From positions 28,888-92,887 of the forward strand of contig NZ_MXPU01000023.1 in NCBI RefSeq assembly GCF_002204185.1: a stretch of DNA of 64,000 nucleotides, in the 5' to 3' direction. Position numbers and translations under genes: made by a program. Below are positions 1 to 9,104 of this stretch, piece after piece (position 1 is the stretch's first letter; each line of letters opens with the position of its first letter). The notes below the pieces were generated by a model, which was given only the letters and a program-made list of their open reading frames with translations, was not told the DNA's origin and did not search any database. The stretch comes from Rhizobium esperanzae (GTDB lineage Bacteria; Pseudomonadota; Alphaproteobacteria; Rhizobiales; Rhizobiaceae).

Positions 1-20
1 TTGCCGGATGAACCGTGCCC

Positions 21-938
21 TCAGCGGCGAATGAGGCCAAACCGGTGGGCTTCGTCCAGCAGGACCCGCACCGAGGACGGTTGCCACTTCTTGCCGCCGC
101 GGACAGGCCGTTCTCCCATCTGGTCCAGTTGCGCGGCGATGTCGCGCAGCGACAGATTGGGATCGGCAATGGCAATCGCTGCCACCAGCTTCATCAGGTA
201 GTCTTCGGGAGCGCGGCGAGGGGACCGAGCAAGGAGTTCCTTCTCCGCCAGCTTTTCGCGGACCATGCGATGAACAGCGCGACGAAGGCGTTCGACGGTC
301 CAGTCGTGGCCACGGCGATTGAGCACCCGCACGACATTGTCCCAACTGTGCTGCGGCCGGAGTTGCCGCACCATCGGCAGCCACGTCTGCGCCGATGCAA
401 TGAGTTCATCAAGATATAACTTATGCCGTGCTTGCGAGACTGCCTTGATCGCCTCCGGCCGTCGTTCTCGCAGACCCGGATTTCCAGGAAGCTTGCCGCG
501 CGCCTTCGCCGCCTTAATGCCGGCTTTGGTGCGCTCGGCGATGAGCGCCCGCTCGAGCTGCGCGACCGCGCCGAGGACCTGAAGGGAAAACATGCCCTGT
601 GGTGTGGACGTATCGATCGGATCGCGGATCGACCGGAAATGGACGCCGCGTTCTTCAAGGTCCTCGATCACCTGCAACAGATGGCTGACCGACCGAGCAA
701 GGCGATCCAGCCGGACAACAACAAGCACGTCGCCGGCGGCGAGCTCGCCGAGCAGTCTCGTTAGGACGGGCCGTGCCCGTGAAGCACCTGATGCTTGCTC
801 CTGAAAAATCCGCTCACAGCCGGCGGCGCGCAGCTCGTCCATCTGCGCATCATGGACCTGATCATCAGTCGAGACGCGTGCATAGCCGATAAGCCGTTTG
901 GGTGCTGACGATGGATTGGCGCCTGGCCGTTTTGCCAT
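21..938 (-). CDS. Serine recombinase (resolvase/invertase family)
   Basis: A 305-aa small serine recombinase that would cut and rejoin DNA through a serine-phosphodiester intermediate. The N-terminal catalytic domain is clear: IGYARVSTDDQ near residue 20 carries the nucleophilic serine, followed by DVLVVVRLDRLARS and the GMFSLQVLGAVAQLERALIAERT helix typical of Tn3 resolvase/Pin/Hin enzymes. The C-terminal half (about 150 aa) is longer than in classic resolvases (about 185 aa in total) and probably holds extra DNA-binding helices. The start ATG at 938 has GAGAAAA upstream. It sits at the edge of a block of defence-like genes, so it may have mobilised that block, but no res or att site is evident. 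Confidence 0.88.
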   Translation of the reverse strand: MAKRPGANPSSAPKRLIGYARVSTDDQVHDAQMDELRAAGCERIFQEQASGASRARPVLTRLLGELAAGDVLVVVRLDRLARSVSHLLQVIEDLEERGVHFRSIRDPIDTSTPQGMFSLQVLGAVAQLERALIAERTKAGIKAAKARGKLPGNPGLRERRPEAIKAVSQARHKLYLDELIASAQTWLPMVRQLRPQHSWDNVVRVLNRRGHDWTVERLRRAVHRMVREKLAEKELLARSPRRAPEDYLMKLVAAIAIADPNLSLRDIAAQLDQMGERPVRGGKKWQPSSVRVLLDEAHRFGLIRR

Positions 939-1441
939 GGTTTTCTCACGGGTATTTCAGGTGCTTTGTACAGATAAGGAATGCGTGAGTAAAGGGTCAG
1001 TTGCAAGCGTATTTTAGGCATTGAATAGCGGCCCGTCAGACTCGAAATGCTACCGCCGACGAGCAATGGAGCGTCCGCAGTGGCAAATGCGCGTCAGCGG
1101 GCTTCCAGGGCGGAAATGCCGGAAAAACAGCGGCTTTGGTGATGGCTGCGGGCGGAGAAGCCTGCTCAAGGGCGCCGGCGCTCAATTCCGGAAATGAGGA
1201 CCAGCCATGTGCACCGACGGCGGTCGCCGAATTTTGCGATGACTGAGTCCGGTCATCCCGGCCGAAATCGCCTTGGAAGCCCGGAAAACAAGGCGTTCGG
1301 GGATCCGGGGCGACCGACACACTGATTTGCGGCTCCAAATCCGATAAGCACTACTTATCGGAAGTCAGGCGATCAACTTTCGACCATACCAAGTGAGGAA
1401 CCCAAACTTTGATATAGAGTTCTGGTAAGAAATCATTTACC
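939..1441. other. Intergenic region with a short inverted repeat
   Basis: About 500 bases between the recombinase and the DUF1612-type gene. I see no convincing coding sequence. The only clear structure is an inverted repeat at 1341-1361, about 80 bases before the next start codon. Confidence 0.5.
1341..1361. promoter_or_regulatory. Inverted repeat, possible operator
   Basis: CCGATAAG and CTTATCGG form perfect 8-base arms around CACTA. The spacing suits a dimeric DNA-binding protein. The flanking genes encode a recombinase and a putative helix-turn-helix protein, either of which could bind it; this is inference. Confidence 0.35.
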
Positions 1442-2587
1442 ATGATTTCAATGGCTTACGATTTTGCAAGATTGCCCATATCGAGCTTGATGGACCCGGC
1501 TTTTCGAGCCGGCATCGAGTTGACGCGTCTCGACGAGCGCATCGCCCGCTCGCCGGTCGGACAGGGGTGGATCGAACGATCGCATTTCGCCGACGCCTGC
1601 GCCTCGCTCTGGATCGACGGCGAACTGGTCCATCTCGAGGACCTCGTCCTCCACGACGACACCCGCGATATTCGCACACCCACCCATGAACTGACAATCG
1701 CCCGCGACGTTTTGAAAACCCGCCGGCGGATTTCTTCCCAGCCGTCCGGCTGGGCCCTGTCACCCGACGGCATTCGCACGCTCAGGCAAACCTCGGACGT
1801 GACATCGGTCAGCGCCGATGATGCTGAGAGGGGCGCAGCCGGTAAGCGGCCTGTCGCTGTCGAGCCGATAGGGGAGGGGGACGATGCTGACAGTGGCGAG
1901 GGCCTCCCCGGTGTCGACTACGCCGCCATCGACGCGGTGCTGGCCCGATCCGAGGCGGCGATCGAAAACGCAACACGGCCTGGCCCTGGCAGTGGCAGTG
2001 GCCAGGACAAAGATTCGATGATCTACGATCTCGACTGGGATGAGGACGCGAGGCTGGAGGAATGGCGGGCTGTGTTACGACAGGCCCAAGACTTGCCGGC
2101 GGTGCTGCAGGCGATCGTCGCCCTCGATGCCTGGAATGAATTGTCAGTGCTGCAGCATGCGCCCTGGCTCGGCCGGCTGCTGGCCGCTTCGATCCTGCGC
2201 CAGGCCGGTGTCACCACTGACACCCACCTGGCCGCCGTCAATCTCGGCCTGAAAACCATTCCCGTCGATCGGCGCCGGCATCGCGATCGCGAGACCCGGC
2301 TGCTCGCCATCGCCCACGGTTTTTTGGCGGCCGCCGAGATCGGCCTGAAGGAGCACGACCGCCTGGCGCTGGCGCGAACAATGATGGAGCGCAAACTTTT
2401 GGGCCGGCGGGCCTCGTCAAAACTACCGGAGCTGGTCGAGCTGGTGATGGCGAAACCGCTGGTGTCGGCTAAGACGGTCGTAAAGACGCTGGGCGTCACG
2501 CCGCAGGCGGCGCGGCGGATTGTCTTGGAACTCGGGCTCAGGGAGATGACGGGGAGGGGGAGGTTTCGGGCATGGGGCGTTGTTTAG
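1442..2587 (+). CDS. DUF1612 / helix-turn-helix domain protein
   Basis: A 381-aa protein of the DUF1612 plus C-terminal HTH type that is frequent on rhizobial plasmids; molecular role unknown. The N-terminus (RLDERIARSPVGQGW, then FADACASLWIDGELV) resembles the N-terminal region of Fic-associated proteins. The C-terminal 50 residues (AKTVVKTLGVTPQAARRIV) read as a helix-turn-helix. A Gly/Ser-rich linker lies near residue 185. ATG at 1442 is used; ATG at 1451 is an alternative. The 3' end overlaps the convergent neighbour by 4 bases. Confidence 0.7.
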   Translation: MISMAYDFARLPISSLMDPAFRAGIELTRLDERIARSPVGQGWIERSHFADACASLWIDGELVHLEDLVLHDDTRDIRTPTHELTIARDVLKTRRRISSQPSGWALSPDGIRTLRQTSDVTSVSADDAERGAAGKRPVAVEPIGEGDDADSGEGLPGVDYAAIDAVLARSEAAIENATRPGPGSGSGQDKDSMIYDLDWDEDARLEEWRAVLRQAQDLPAVLQAIVALDAWNELSVLQHAPWLGRLLAASILRQAGVTTDTHLAAVNLGLKTIPVDRRRHRDRETRLLAIAHGFLAAAEIGLKEHDRLALARTMMERKLLGRRASSKLPELVELVMAKPLVSAKTVVKTLGVTPQAARRIVLELGLREMTGRGRFRAWGVV

Positions 2588-3819
2588 AACACTGCGCTTT
2601 TCCCGGTCCTAGTATTTCGTTCAGAGGAAGCTGCTGACGGCACTCCTTGCGAATTCAGGCGTTCGACTGTTATCTCGAGGAGCCAGCCGGGCGAAGTGAA
2701 CTCGAGTGCAAGCCGATCAAACAACTGCCATGCAAGTCTGATGTTTTTTCCGGTGATGGGTTCGATGAGCTCGAATACCGAATCCTCTTCGCGCGAGAAG
2801 AGGGTCGTTTTGAGACCGCGCGATGCCGCCGCGGCCACCAGCTCGTCTAGGTCATAGATGACGAAAACAATGATATCGCCCCACATGAATCGATAGGACG
2901 ATTCCCTGTCTCGAATCGAGAGGATAAGAGGGCTGTATGGCGCCCAAGACCGATTTGTCTTAACCTCGTTAAGTGGATAGACGATTGGATGCCCAAGACT
3001 GAACCCATGGATAGTGGCTTTTAAGTCAACAGCTCCATCGGCTATCGCGACATACCAGAGACCGCGCTCCGGGGATTTGAAGGCGGCGCCGGTTCTGGCC
3101 GCCGCGATGATGGTGTCCTCCATTACATGGGCGTAACATAATTCAGGAGAATGATGGGCTGTTCGGTAGATCTTTCCAAGCCCACGCAGGTTGGGTATTT
3201 CGTCGTTCTCAAAAAACTCCATCAACTGGCGGATGGAGTCGCGCTGTTGCCGCCCTCGTGTGTCCAGCTCACCAAGCTTGACTTCAATAAGAACGGGGTC
3301 CGGGCCAACCATAAGGCACACGTCTCCATGCCGGATCGTGTTTGTGAGGTCGGCGAGCAAAGCGGGGATACCCTGACGGAGCCACTTTTCAACCTCTTCC
3401 CATTCGCCAACAAATCCCGCCTTGCCTGAAAGAAAGCCGGCGTCCTGCTTAGCATTTGTATTATGCGTGTTGTAGAAAGCTTGCCTTAGCGCGAACTTGT
3501 CCATGAAAAGGAACGCAACCGCGTCCCCAAACGATCGCCATATGTACGTGAGATGGCGATAGGCCTCAACTTGCGTCATTAACGAGATCGACCTATCCGA
3601 ACCATCATGCTCGGCAGTCAGCCTCAGGATCGACTTGATCCGACGAATTTTCCGTTCGGCTCGCGTAATTTCCTTCACCAGCAACCGTTGTAGCAGCCAG
3701 AGCGGATGCAGCATCGTCGGCGATGGTGTCACCCCAGCTCCCATGGCCGCCCGAAGGTTTCTTATCTCTTCAAGCAAGCCGTGGGCTCGTTCGAACGACA
3801 TACGACGCTTCTTAATCAT
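2584..3819 (-). CDS. Hypothetical protein with PD-(D/E)XK-like motif
   Basis: I do not recognise the family. The product is about 411 aa, basic and helical at the N-terminus (RAERKIRRIKSI). Near the middle, RHGDVCLMVGPDPVLIEVKLGE has the layout of a PD-(D/E)XK nuclease core: an Asp, a hydrophobic strand, then E-x-K. Nuclease activity is therefore possible but unproven. The gene is divergent from the NERD-kinase-helicase gene, with about 310 bases between them, and may belong to the same defence module. A TTG at 3828 is possible, but ATG at 3819 has a GGGG just upstream. Codon use and moderate GC differ from the T3SS genes, which fits horizontal transfer. Confidence 0.6.
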   Translation of the reverse strand: MIKKRRMSFERAHGLLEEIRNLRAAMGAGVTPSPTMLHPLWLLQRLLVKEITRAERKIRRIKSILRLTAEHDGSDRSISLMTQVEAYRHLTYIWRSFGDAVAFLFMDKFALRQAFYNTHNTNAKQDAGFLSGKAGFVGEWEEVEKWLRQGIPALLADLTNTIRHGDVCLMVGPDPVLIEVKLGELDTRGRQQRDSIRQLMEFFENDEIPNLRGLGKIYRTAHHSPELCYAHVMEDTIIAAARTGAAFKSPERGLWYVAIADGAVDLKATIHGFSLGHPIVYPLNEVKTNRSWAPYSPLILSIRDRESSYRFMWGDIIVFVIYDLDELVAAAASRGLKTTLFSREEDSVFELIEPITGKNIRLAWQLFDRLALEFTSPGWLLEITVERLNSQGVPSAASSERNTRTGKSAVF

Positions 3820-4133
3820 TGTCCCCAAGTACCATTGCCCAGATTCGGTTGGGTCGCCATCCTCTCTTGAGACCCCGGCCTATAGCGCCGTCAAGGGCAC
3901 GGCTGCAGGTATCCTCGCAGGCAACGGAAAAATATGTTGCCAACGGACGCTTCAATGTCCGTCACGACCGTGACTTTAGTTGTCCCAGGCTTGTGGCTCG
4001 CGCAGTAAAAATTGCCGGAGCAAAACAAACCGATCTCCCCTTTTTTAGCTTTCGGTAGACCTCGACTGTACGAGAAACTCGGTCTATCAATCTTTGATTG
4101 CATTCGAGACAGGTTCTTAGAGGGGGCGGGCTG
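3820..4133. other. Divergent intergenic region
   Basis: Spacer between the divergent PD-(D/E)XK-like gene and the NERD-kinase-helicase gene. It must hold both promoters if the starts are right. No RNA gene or strong repeat is visible; GAGGGGGCGGG at 4121-4131 may be the ribosome-binding site of the rightward gene. Confidence 0.4.
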
Positions 4134-7100
4134 TTGCAAATAAAGAATTGCGGGCGGGGAATACATAAAAACGAAATTGCAGGTATCGATAAGCTACGCA
4201 ATCTCCCGGCATCTTGGTACGCATTTACCAACCTCGACATCTCCTTAAGTGCAGGGACCACGCGCGAGGTTGATGTGATCCTCATAACGAGCAAACGAGT
4301 GCTCATAATCGACCTGAAGAACTGGGGAAGCGCGGCGATCACCGGGACAGACGGCAGGTGGTATCTCGACGGCGTAGATCACGAGCCATCACCGGTTCAA
4401 AAGGTCCTTGAGATCAAACGCCATCTCTATCAACTTCTCAAAAAAGAATTAGGCAATCGACAGGAGACCCGTAAACTTCCCGTACCTCGTATCGATGGCG
4501 TCGTTGCTCTGATCGGCAATAACGAGCGCTCAGGAATTCCTGCGACCGAGAGGGCATCGGTCTTCACCGTCGATGATCTTATAAAGCAGATAACCGACGA
4601 CAGGCGAGATCGCGAGACTTTCGGCTCAATCGCCGGCGAAATATTGTCGCGGCCCCTGACCGACCCGTTCTGGAAGGAGCACCTCACCAGATTCTTCAAT
4701 GGTGGGAGCAAGTCTCCTCTGGAGCCTGGCCGCCGTAAGTTTGACCGGTACGTTCCCGAAGAGGTATCGGTCTTCAATCATCCTGGACAGATTTATAGGG
4801 AATTCGAAGCCAAAGAGGCTGGTACCCCTCCGAATCTGGGCACCTTGCGCCTCTGGGATTTTGCTAAGGTCACAGATACGAGGTTTCAGAACGCGGAAGT
4901 GCGTAGTGAGATCGTGGGCCGGGAACGTCGAGTGTATCACTGGCTTCGGGACCGGGCGGACAATTTAGAAAAGTTTCTACTTGCACCGCGCGTTGACGAC
5001 ACTTCTGGCGGCGTAGATTACTGGGAGGTATTTGACCGGCGGCGAAGGCTGAAAAGGCTGTCGGATTGGTCGGCGACAGAGAAGGATAACGTTACGGCGG
5101 CAGGAAGGACGGAGCTCGCTCGCCAGTTGCTTTCGGCAGTCGCCGAGTTTCATCGGGTAGATGCCGCCCACCTTGACCTCGGAGGGCACAGCATTTGGCT
5201 AGAAATGCCAACAACGGTGAGGCTGTCGCATCTCTTCGCCGCCTGGCATCCGAGCGTCAAAACGCTCGGGAAGGCACGGTACAACTTTCTGGCGAGCGTG
5301 ACGCTTCCTGAGGACCTGCTTGGCCTAAAATCTGATGTAGCGAGGCGGGACGTCTACCTCCTCGGCGTTGCGGTGCATCAGATTCTTTTCGGCCAAACTC
5401 CGGAGGGAGAGCCCCCGGAGTGGGACGCAGCGGTTGATCCAGATCTGGGGTTCCAGCATCTCCATGATTGGTTTGCTGAAATGCTTGACGTCGATCCGCA
5501 GAGGCGGTTCGCGAACGCGCGCAATGCGCTTGAGATGTTTAACAGGGCGACAACAGAGCATCCTACTCCTCAAGAAGTGCGAACCTCGCTGGAGAAATAC
5601 CGCCTCGAGATACGATCGCAGCGAGCCCTTGCCGCAAAATTCCCGCTTGCCGACGACCTCCTAAGAGAAAGCGACAGAGTAGATGTATGGCGAAGCACGG
5701 TCGAGGGCGAGGACGTCCTCGTAAAGTTATGGAAGCAGGCCGCTTGGGGCGATCTCGATAAAGAAGGAAAACGTGTCCTCAGCTTTCTCGATGCGGCCTC
5801 CAATGCGAAGATCGACGCGCCCGCGGGGATATCGAAGATCCGAGGAGTGTACTGGCTCTCTGATGCCTTCGCTCTTGTTCAGGACTGGGCTGCGGGAAAA
5901 ACGTTGGCGGAGCTGCTTGAACATCCTCCTGCCGACTGGTTGAAGCCGGAAGTGGCGATAGAGGCGGTAAGGAGGCTCGAGTCGGCTGTCTCCCGGCTGC
6001 ACGAAGCCTCTCTCGCGCACGGTGATCTCAAGCCCGACAACATCGTCTTAACGGAGGGTAACGATTGGTTCTTCATCGACTTCTTTGACTTTTCGCCCAC
6101 CGCGGACGGGGACCTGCAGAACGGGAACTATTCGGCAGGCGGAGATCGTTTCCAGCGAGATCGCTATGCTGTGACGAAGCTTGCGGAGGAGATGCTCGCG
6201 GTTTGTTACCTCCCCGTAGAGCTTGCCGTCGGCATAGCTAAGGCGATAGATACCTGCCGCACCAAAGAACCCCGCCTGACGACGCTCCTTCCGCTCGCGG
6301 AGGCTTTGGAGAGGGCGTTGGCAATAGCTAGGGCGCCTTTAGGCGCACCCGGCGAAGCCGGAAGACAAATTGTGATATCTGTTCGAAACGCCGAGGTGGG
6401 GCCCATTGAGCCTGACGAGGGCCGTTACTTCGTGAGAACCATGGGGCTAAACCAGACGGGGCCAGCGAAGGTGATCATCCGCGGCGCCTCCGAAGAACTT
6501 GAAGTAAAACTAGACGACAATGGGAAGCCGCGCGCGTGTTACCGTCGCACGTTAACCCTGACCCGTATTGCGATCATCAGCCGCTTCGAGAACTTCTCGT
6601 TTGAGGGGTCCGTTGCGATTCACACCTCAACTCACAACGACCTGTCCCAACTCGAACCTCTGATCACTGAGCTTGTCTCGGACAAGGCCGTGACAGAATC
6701 GGCCTCGGCGGCACCCGATGATATTGAAGATACGTCCGCACCCGCAATCCCCGAGGAAGAGGCTGAGGAAAGCTTAACCGAACTTGTGGCGGAGGAAGCC
6801 GCGAACCGCGACGTCGAAGAAGTTGATGTCCCGCTTTTGTGGCGTGAACTAATCACAATCGAGAAGGAACTGACGACTGACGCCCGGGTCATTCTCGACA
6901 GCTCGTTTGATAGATCCACCCGAAGGCATGTCGCCGCTATCGAACTGGAAAGCGGAAGTTTCGATTTCGACCGAAACGACACCGTAGGCGTGCAGCGACA
7001 ATCCAAAGGCGGATGGAGGCGTGTCGGAGAGCTCGATTTATCACGCTCTACCGCGACAATCGCCGTAATCGAGCCACCCCAATTTTCGGGACCGCCACAC

Positions 7101-9104
7101 GGGTCATTCCTCGAAGAAGGGCAACGGCTTCGGTTCGTGAGCCATTTCGAAGCAGAATCGCTCAGGAGAAGATCGGGCGCCGTCGATCGGATATTGGCCA
7201 GGGAAGGGAGAGCAGGAAACCTTGTTTCTGTATTTGATCCTCGATCTGCGGCTGAACCGACCCGGATCGAGCATATGATAGACGAGGAGCAGCTCGCTTC
7301 TTACGAACTTAACGATGACCAGACACGGGCGTTTCGCGCGATTGTGGCCGCTCGCCCGGTTGGATTGCTGCAAGGTCCGCCGGGGACGGGCAAGACTCGC
7401 TTCATAGCGGCGCTTGCGCATTATGCGATCACAAAGGGACTTGCGCGGAACGTATTGCTTTCTAGCCAAGCGCACGAAGCGGTCAACACGGCAGCGGAAG
7501 CGCTTCTCAGGTTGTTTCGGACGTCTGGAGGCGACCCGAGCATCCTCAGAGTGGCCATGAGCGAAGACCAAGTCTCGGATCAGATCAGAGAATTTCACAC
7601 GCCTAAAGTGGAGCAATCCCTAAAAGATAGGTTCTCGGCCACTTTCAGTGAGAGGATGGCAATAGTCGGAAAATCCATCGGGGTCGACAGGGAGGCTGTC
7701 AACGACGTCCTTGTCTTCCAGCAACAGGTCCTGCCTATGGCCATGCGCCTAGAGGAGCTGCTGGTAGAAATTAACGAGGCTGACGCACGCGTGACGGGTC
7801 TCAGGGGTTCGCTCGAGCTTGTGCTCGAAAAGCTCGGTCTTCCCTCGCACCTTGCGGCAGAAGTCGGCTCACCATTTTCCGATTTTCAAGACGAAGCGCT
7901 CTATTACCTTATGGAAAAGCATTCCGGATCCGGTATCAGCGCGGACAAGATCAAGAAACTGCAGGCCGTCGCGGGAATAGGCCGGGATTTTGTTAGCAGC
8001 GCATCCCGATATCTGCGCAGTTTCGAACCTTTCCTGGCCGGAACGCGCCAGATAGTAGCAGGGACATGCGTGGGTCTCGGCCGGACGTCCCTCGGTTTGA
8101 CCAACACGTCATTTGACCTAGTCATCATCGATGAAGCAGCGAGATGCACTGCGAGCGAACTTCTCGTTCCACTTCAAGCAGCCCGCTGGGCGGTGCTTGT
8201 TGGCGATCAGGCCCAACTAGAGCCGCAACATCGCGCTGAAGTCGTGGACCGGGTAGCAAAGCGAACAAACATTTCGAAAAGAGAGATCAAGCGGAGCGAT
8301 TTCGAAAGGGTTTTTGAGGCGACCTACGGGACGCTCGCTGGAGCGCGGCTCGCTACTCAGTACAGAATGCTCGAGCCGATTGGTAAGCTGGTGTCGGAAG
8401 CGTTTTACCCAGATTTGACTCTCAAAGCTGGCAGACATCACTTCGTGCTTCCTTCCGATGTGTTGCCGGAGCCCTTCGACAAGCCACTCACCTGGATCGA
8501 CACCGCTGGAATGTCAGAAAGCGCGTTTGAAGGGAAAGTCGGCGAGTTCGGCCGCGTCAATCGCATAGAAGCCGACGCTATCGTCAAGACGCTTGAGGAA
8601 TGGCTAAGGCACGCCGAGTTTAGCGATTGGCTAGTCGGGCAGCGAGAATATCCATTCGGTATCGGTGTGATCTGCATGTACGCCGCCCAACGCGACCTGA
8701 TACGGAAAATCATGCTGAGGTCGGCGTTGGGCGAGCATCTGGACCGCCGCATTAAGATCGGCACTGTCGACAGTTACCAGGGGAAGGAGAACCCGATCGT
8801 CCTCTTGTCGCTCGTCCGCAATAACCGTGAAGGAAAAACTACTGGGAATTCGCGCTTCATCAAGGAGGGTTTTCTGGCGACCCCCAATCGCATTAACGTG
8901 GCGGCCAGCCGTGCGATGGATAGGCTAGTGATAGTGGGGAGTCGCTCAGGATGGCGACACGGGGGGCCGGTCGCCCAAATGACCGGCAAGTTTGATATGG
9001 CATTGGGACAAGGGCACGCGCGTTGCATTGACGCCGCCGACATGCTGACGCCAAGGGACAAGTTGCGGGCAGTCGTATCAAAAAGCGAGGTGACAGATGC
9101 TTGA
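4134..9104 (+). CDS. NERD nuclease - tandem kinase-like - SF1 helicase fusion
   Basis: A giant multidomain protein (about 1,656 aa; residues below count from an upstream TTG at 4098). The N-terminus is a NERD nuclease-related domain (REVDVILITSKRVLIIDLKNW, about 55-80). Next come two kinase-fold domains. In the first the catalytic loop is degraded (HLDLGGHSI, about 358), although DVYLLGVAVHQILFG is kept, so it is probably a pseudokinase. The second keeps HGDLKPDNI (about 641) and FIDFFDF. The C-terminal third is an SF1/Upf1-like helicase: GPPGTGKT (about 1093), IIDEAAR (about 1343), QYRM (about 1421), GTVDSYQGKE (about 1555), NVAASRA (about 1600). Kinase plus COG1112-type helicase plus nuclease recalls Mokosh defence, but with NERD instead of PLD. 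The start is uncertain: TTG 4134 follows GGGGGCGGG. The 3' end overlaps the next gene by 8 bases. Confidence 0.85.
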   Translation: MQIKNCGRGIHKNEIAGIDKLRNLPASWYAFTNLDISLSAGTTREVDVILITSKRVLIIDLKNWGSAAITGTDGRWYLDGVDHEPSPVQKVLEIKRHLYQLLKKELGNRQETRKLPVPRIDGVVALIGNNERSGIPATERASVFTVDDLIKQITDDRRDRETFGSIAGEILSRPLTDPFWKEHLTRFFNGGSKSPLEPGRRKFDRYVPEEVSVFNHPGQIYREFEAKEAGTPPNLGTLRLWDFAKVTDTRFQNAEVRSEIVGRERRVYHWLRDRADNLEKFLLAPRVDDTSGGVDYWEVFDRRRRLKRLSDWSATEKDNVTAAGRTELARQLLSAVAEFHRVDAAHLDLGGHSIWLEMPTTVRLSHLFAAWHPSVKTLGKARYNFLASVTLPEDLLGLKSDVARRDVYLLGVAVHQILFGQTPEGEPPEWDAAVDPDLGFQHLHDWFAEMLDVDPQRRFANARNALEMFNRATTEHPTPQEVRTSLEKYRLEIRSQRALAAKFPLADDLLRESDRVDVWRSTVEGEDVLVKLWKQAAWGDLDKEGKRVLSFLDAASNAKIDAPAGISKIRGVYWLSDAFALVQDWAAGKTLAELLEHPPADWLKPEVAIEAVRRLESAVSRLHEASLAHGDLKPDNIVLTEGNDWFFIDFFDFSPTADGDLQNGNYSAGGDRFQRDRYAVTKLAEEMLAVCYLPVELAVGIAKAIDTCRTKEPRLTTLLPLAEALERALAIARAPLGAPGEAGRQIVISVRNAEVGPIEPDEGRYFVRTMGLNQTGPAKVIIRGASEELEVKLDDNGKPRACYRRTLTLTRIAIISRFENFSFEGSVAIHTSTHNDLSQLEPLITELVSDKAVTESASAAPDDIEDTSAPAIPEEEAEESLTELVAEEAANRDVEEVDVPLLWRELITIEKELTTDARVILDSSFDRSTRRHVAAIELESGSFDFDRNDTVGVQRQSKGGWRRVGELDLSRSTATIAVIEPPQFSGPPHGSFLEEGQRLRFVSHFEAESLRRRSGAVDRILAREGRAGNLVSVFDPRSAAEPTRIEHMIDEEQLASYELNDDQTRAFRAIVAARPVGLLQGPPGTGKTRFIAALAHYAITKGLARNVLLSSQAHEAVNTAAEALLRLFRTSGGDPSILRVAMSEDQVSDQIREFHTPKVEQSLKDRFSATFSERMAIVGKSIGVDREAVNDVLVFQQQVLPMAMRLEELLVEINEADARVTGLRGSLELVLEKLGLPSHLAAEVGSPFSDFQDEALYYLMEKHSGSGISADKIKKLQAVAGIGRDFVSSASRYLRSFEPFLAGTRQIVAGTCVGLGRTSLGLTNTSFDLVIIDEAARCTASELLVPLQAARWAVLVGDQAQLEPQHRAEVVDRVAKRTNISKREIKRSDFERVFEATYGTLAGARLATQYRMLEPIGKLVSEAFYPDLTLKAGRHHFVLPSDVLPEPFDKPLTWIDTAGMSESAFEGKVGEFGRVNRIEADAIVKTLEEWLRHAEFSDWLVGQREYPFGIGVICMYAAQRDLIRKIMLRSALGEHLDRRIKIGTVDSYQGKENPIVLLSLVRNNREGKTTGNSRFIKEGFLATPNRINVAASRAMDRLVIVGSRSGWRHGGPVAQMTGKFDMALGQGHARCIDAADMLTPRDKLRAVVSKSEVTDA

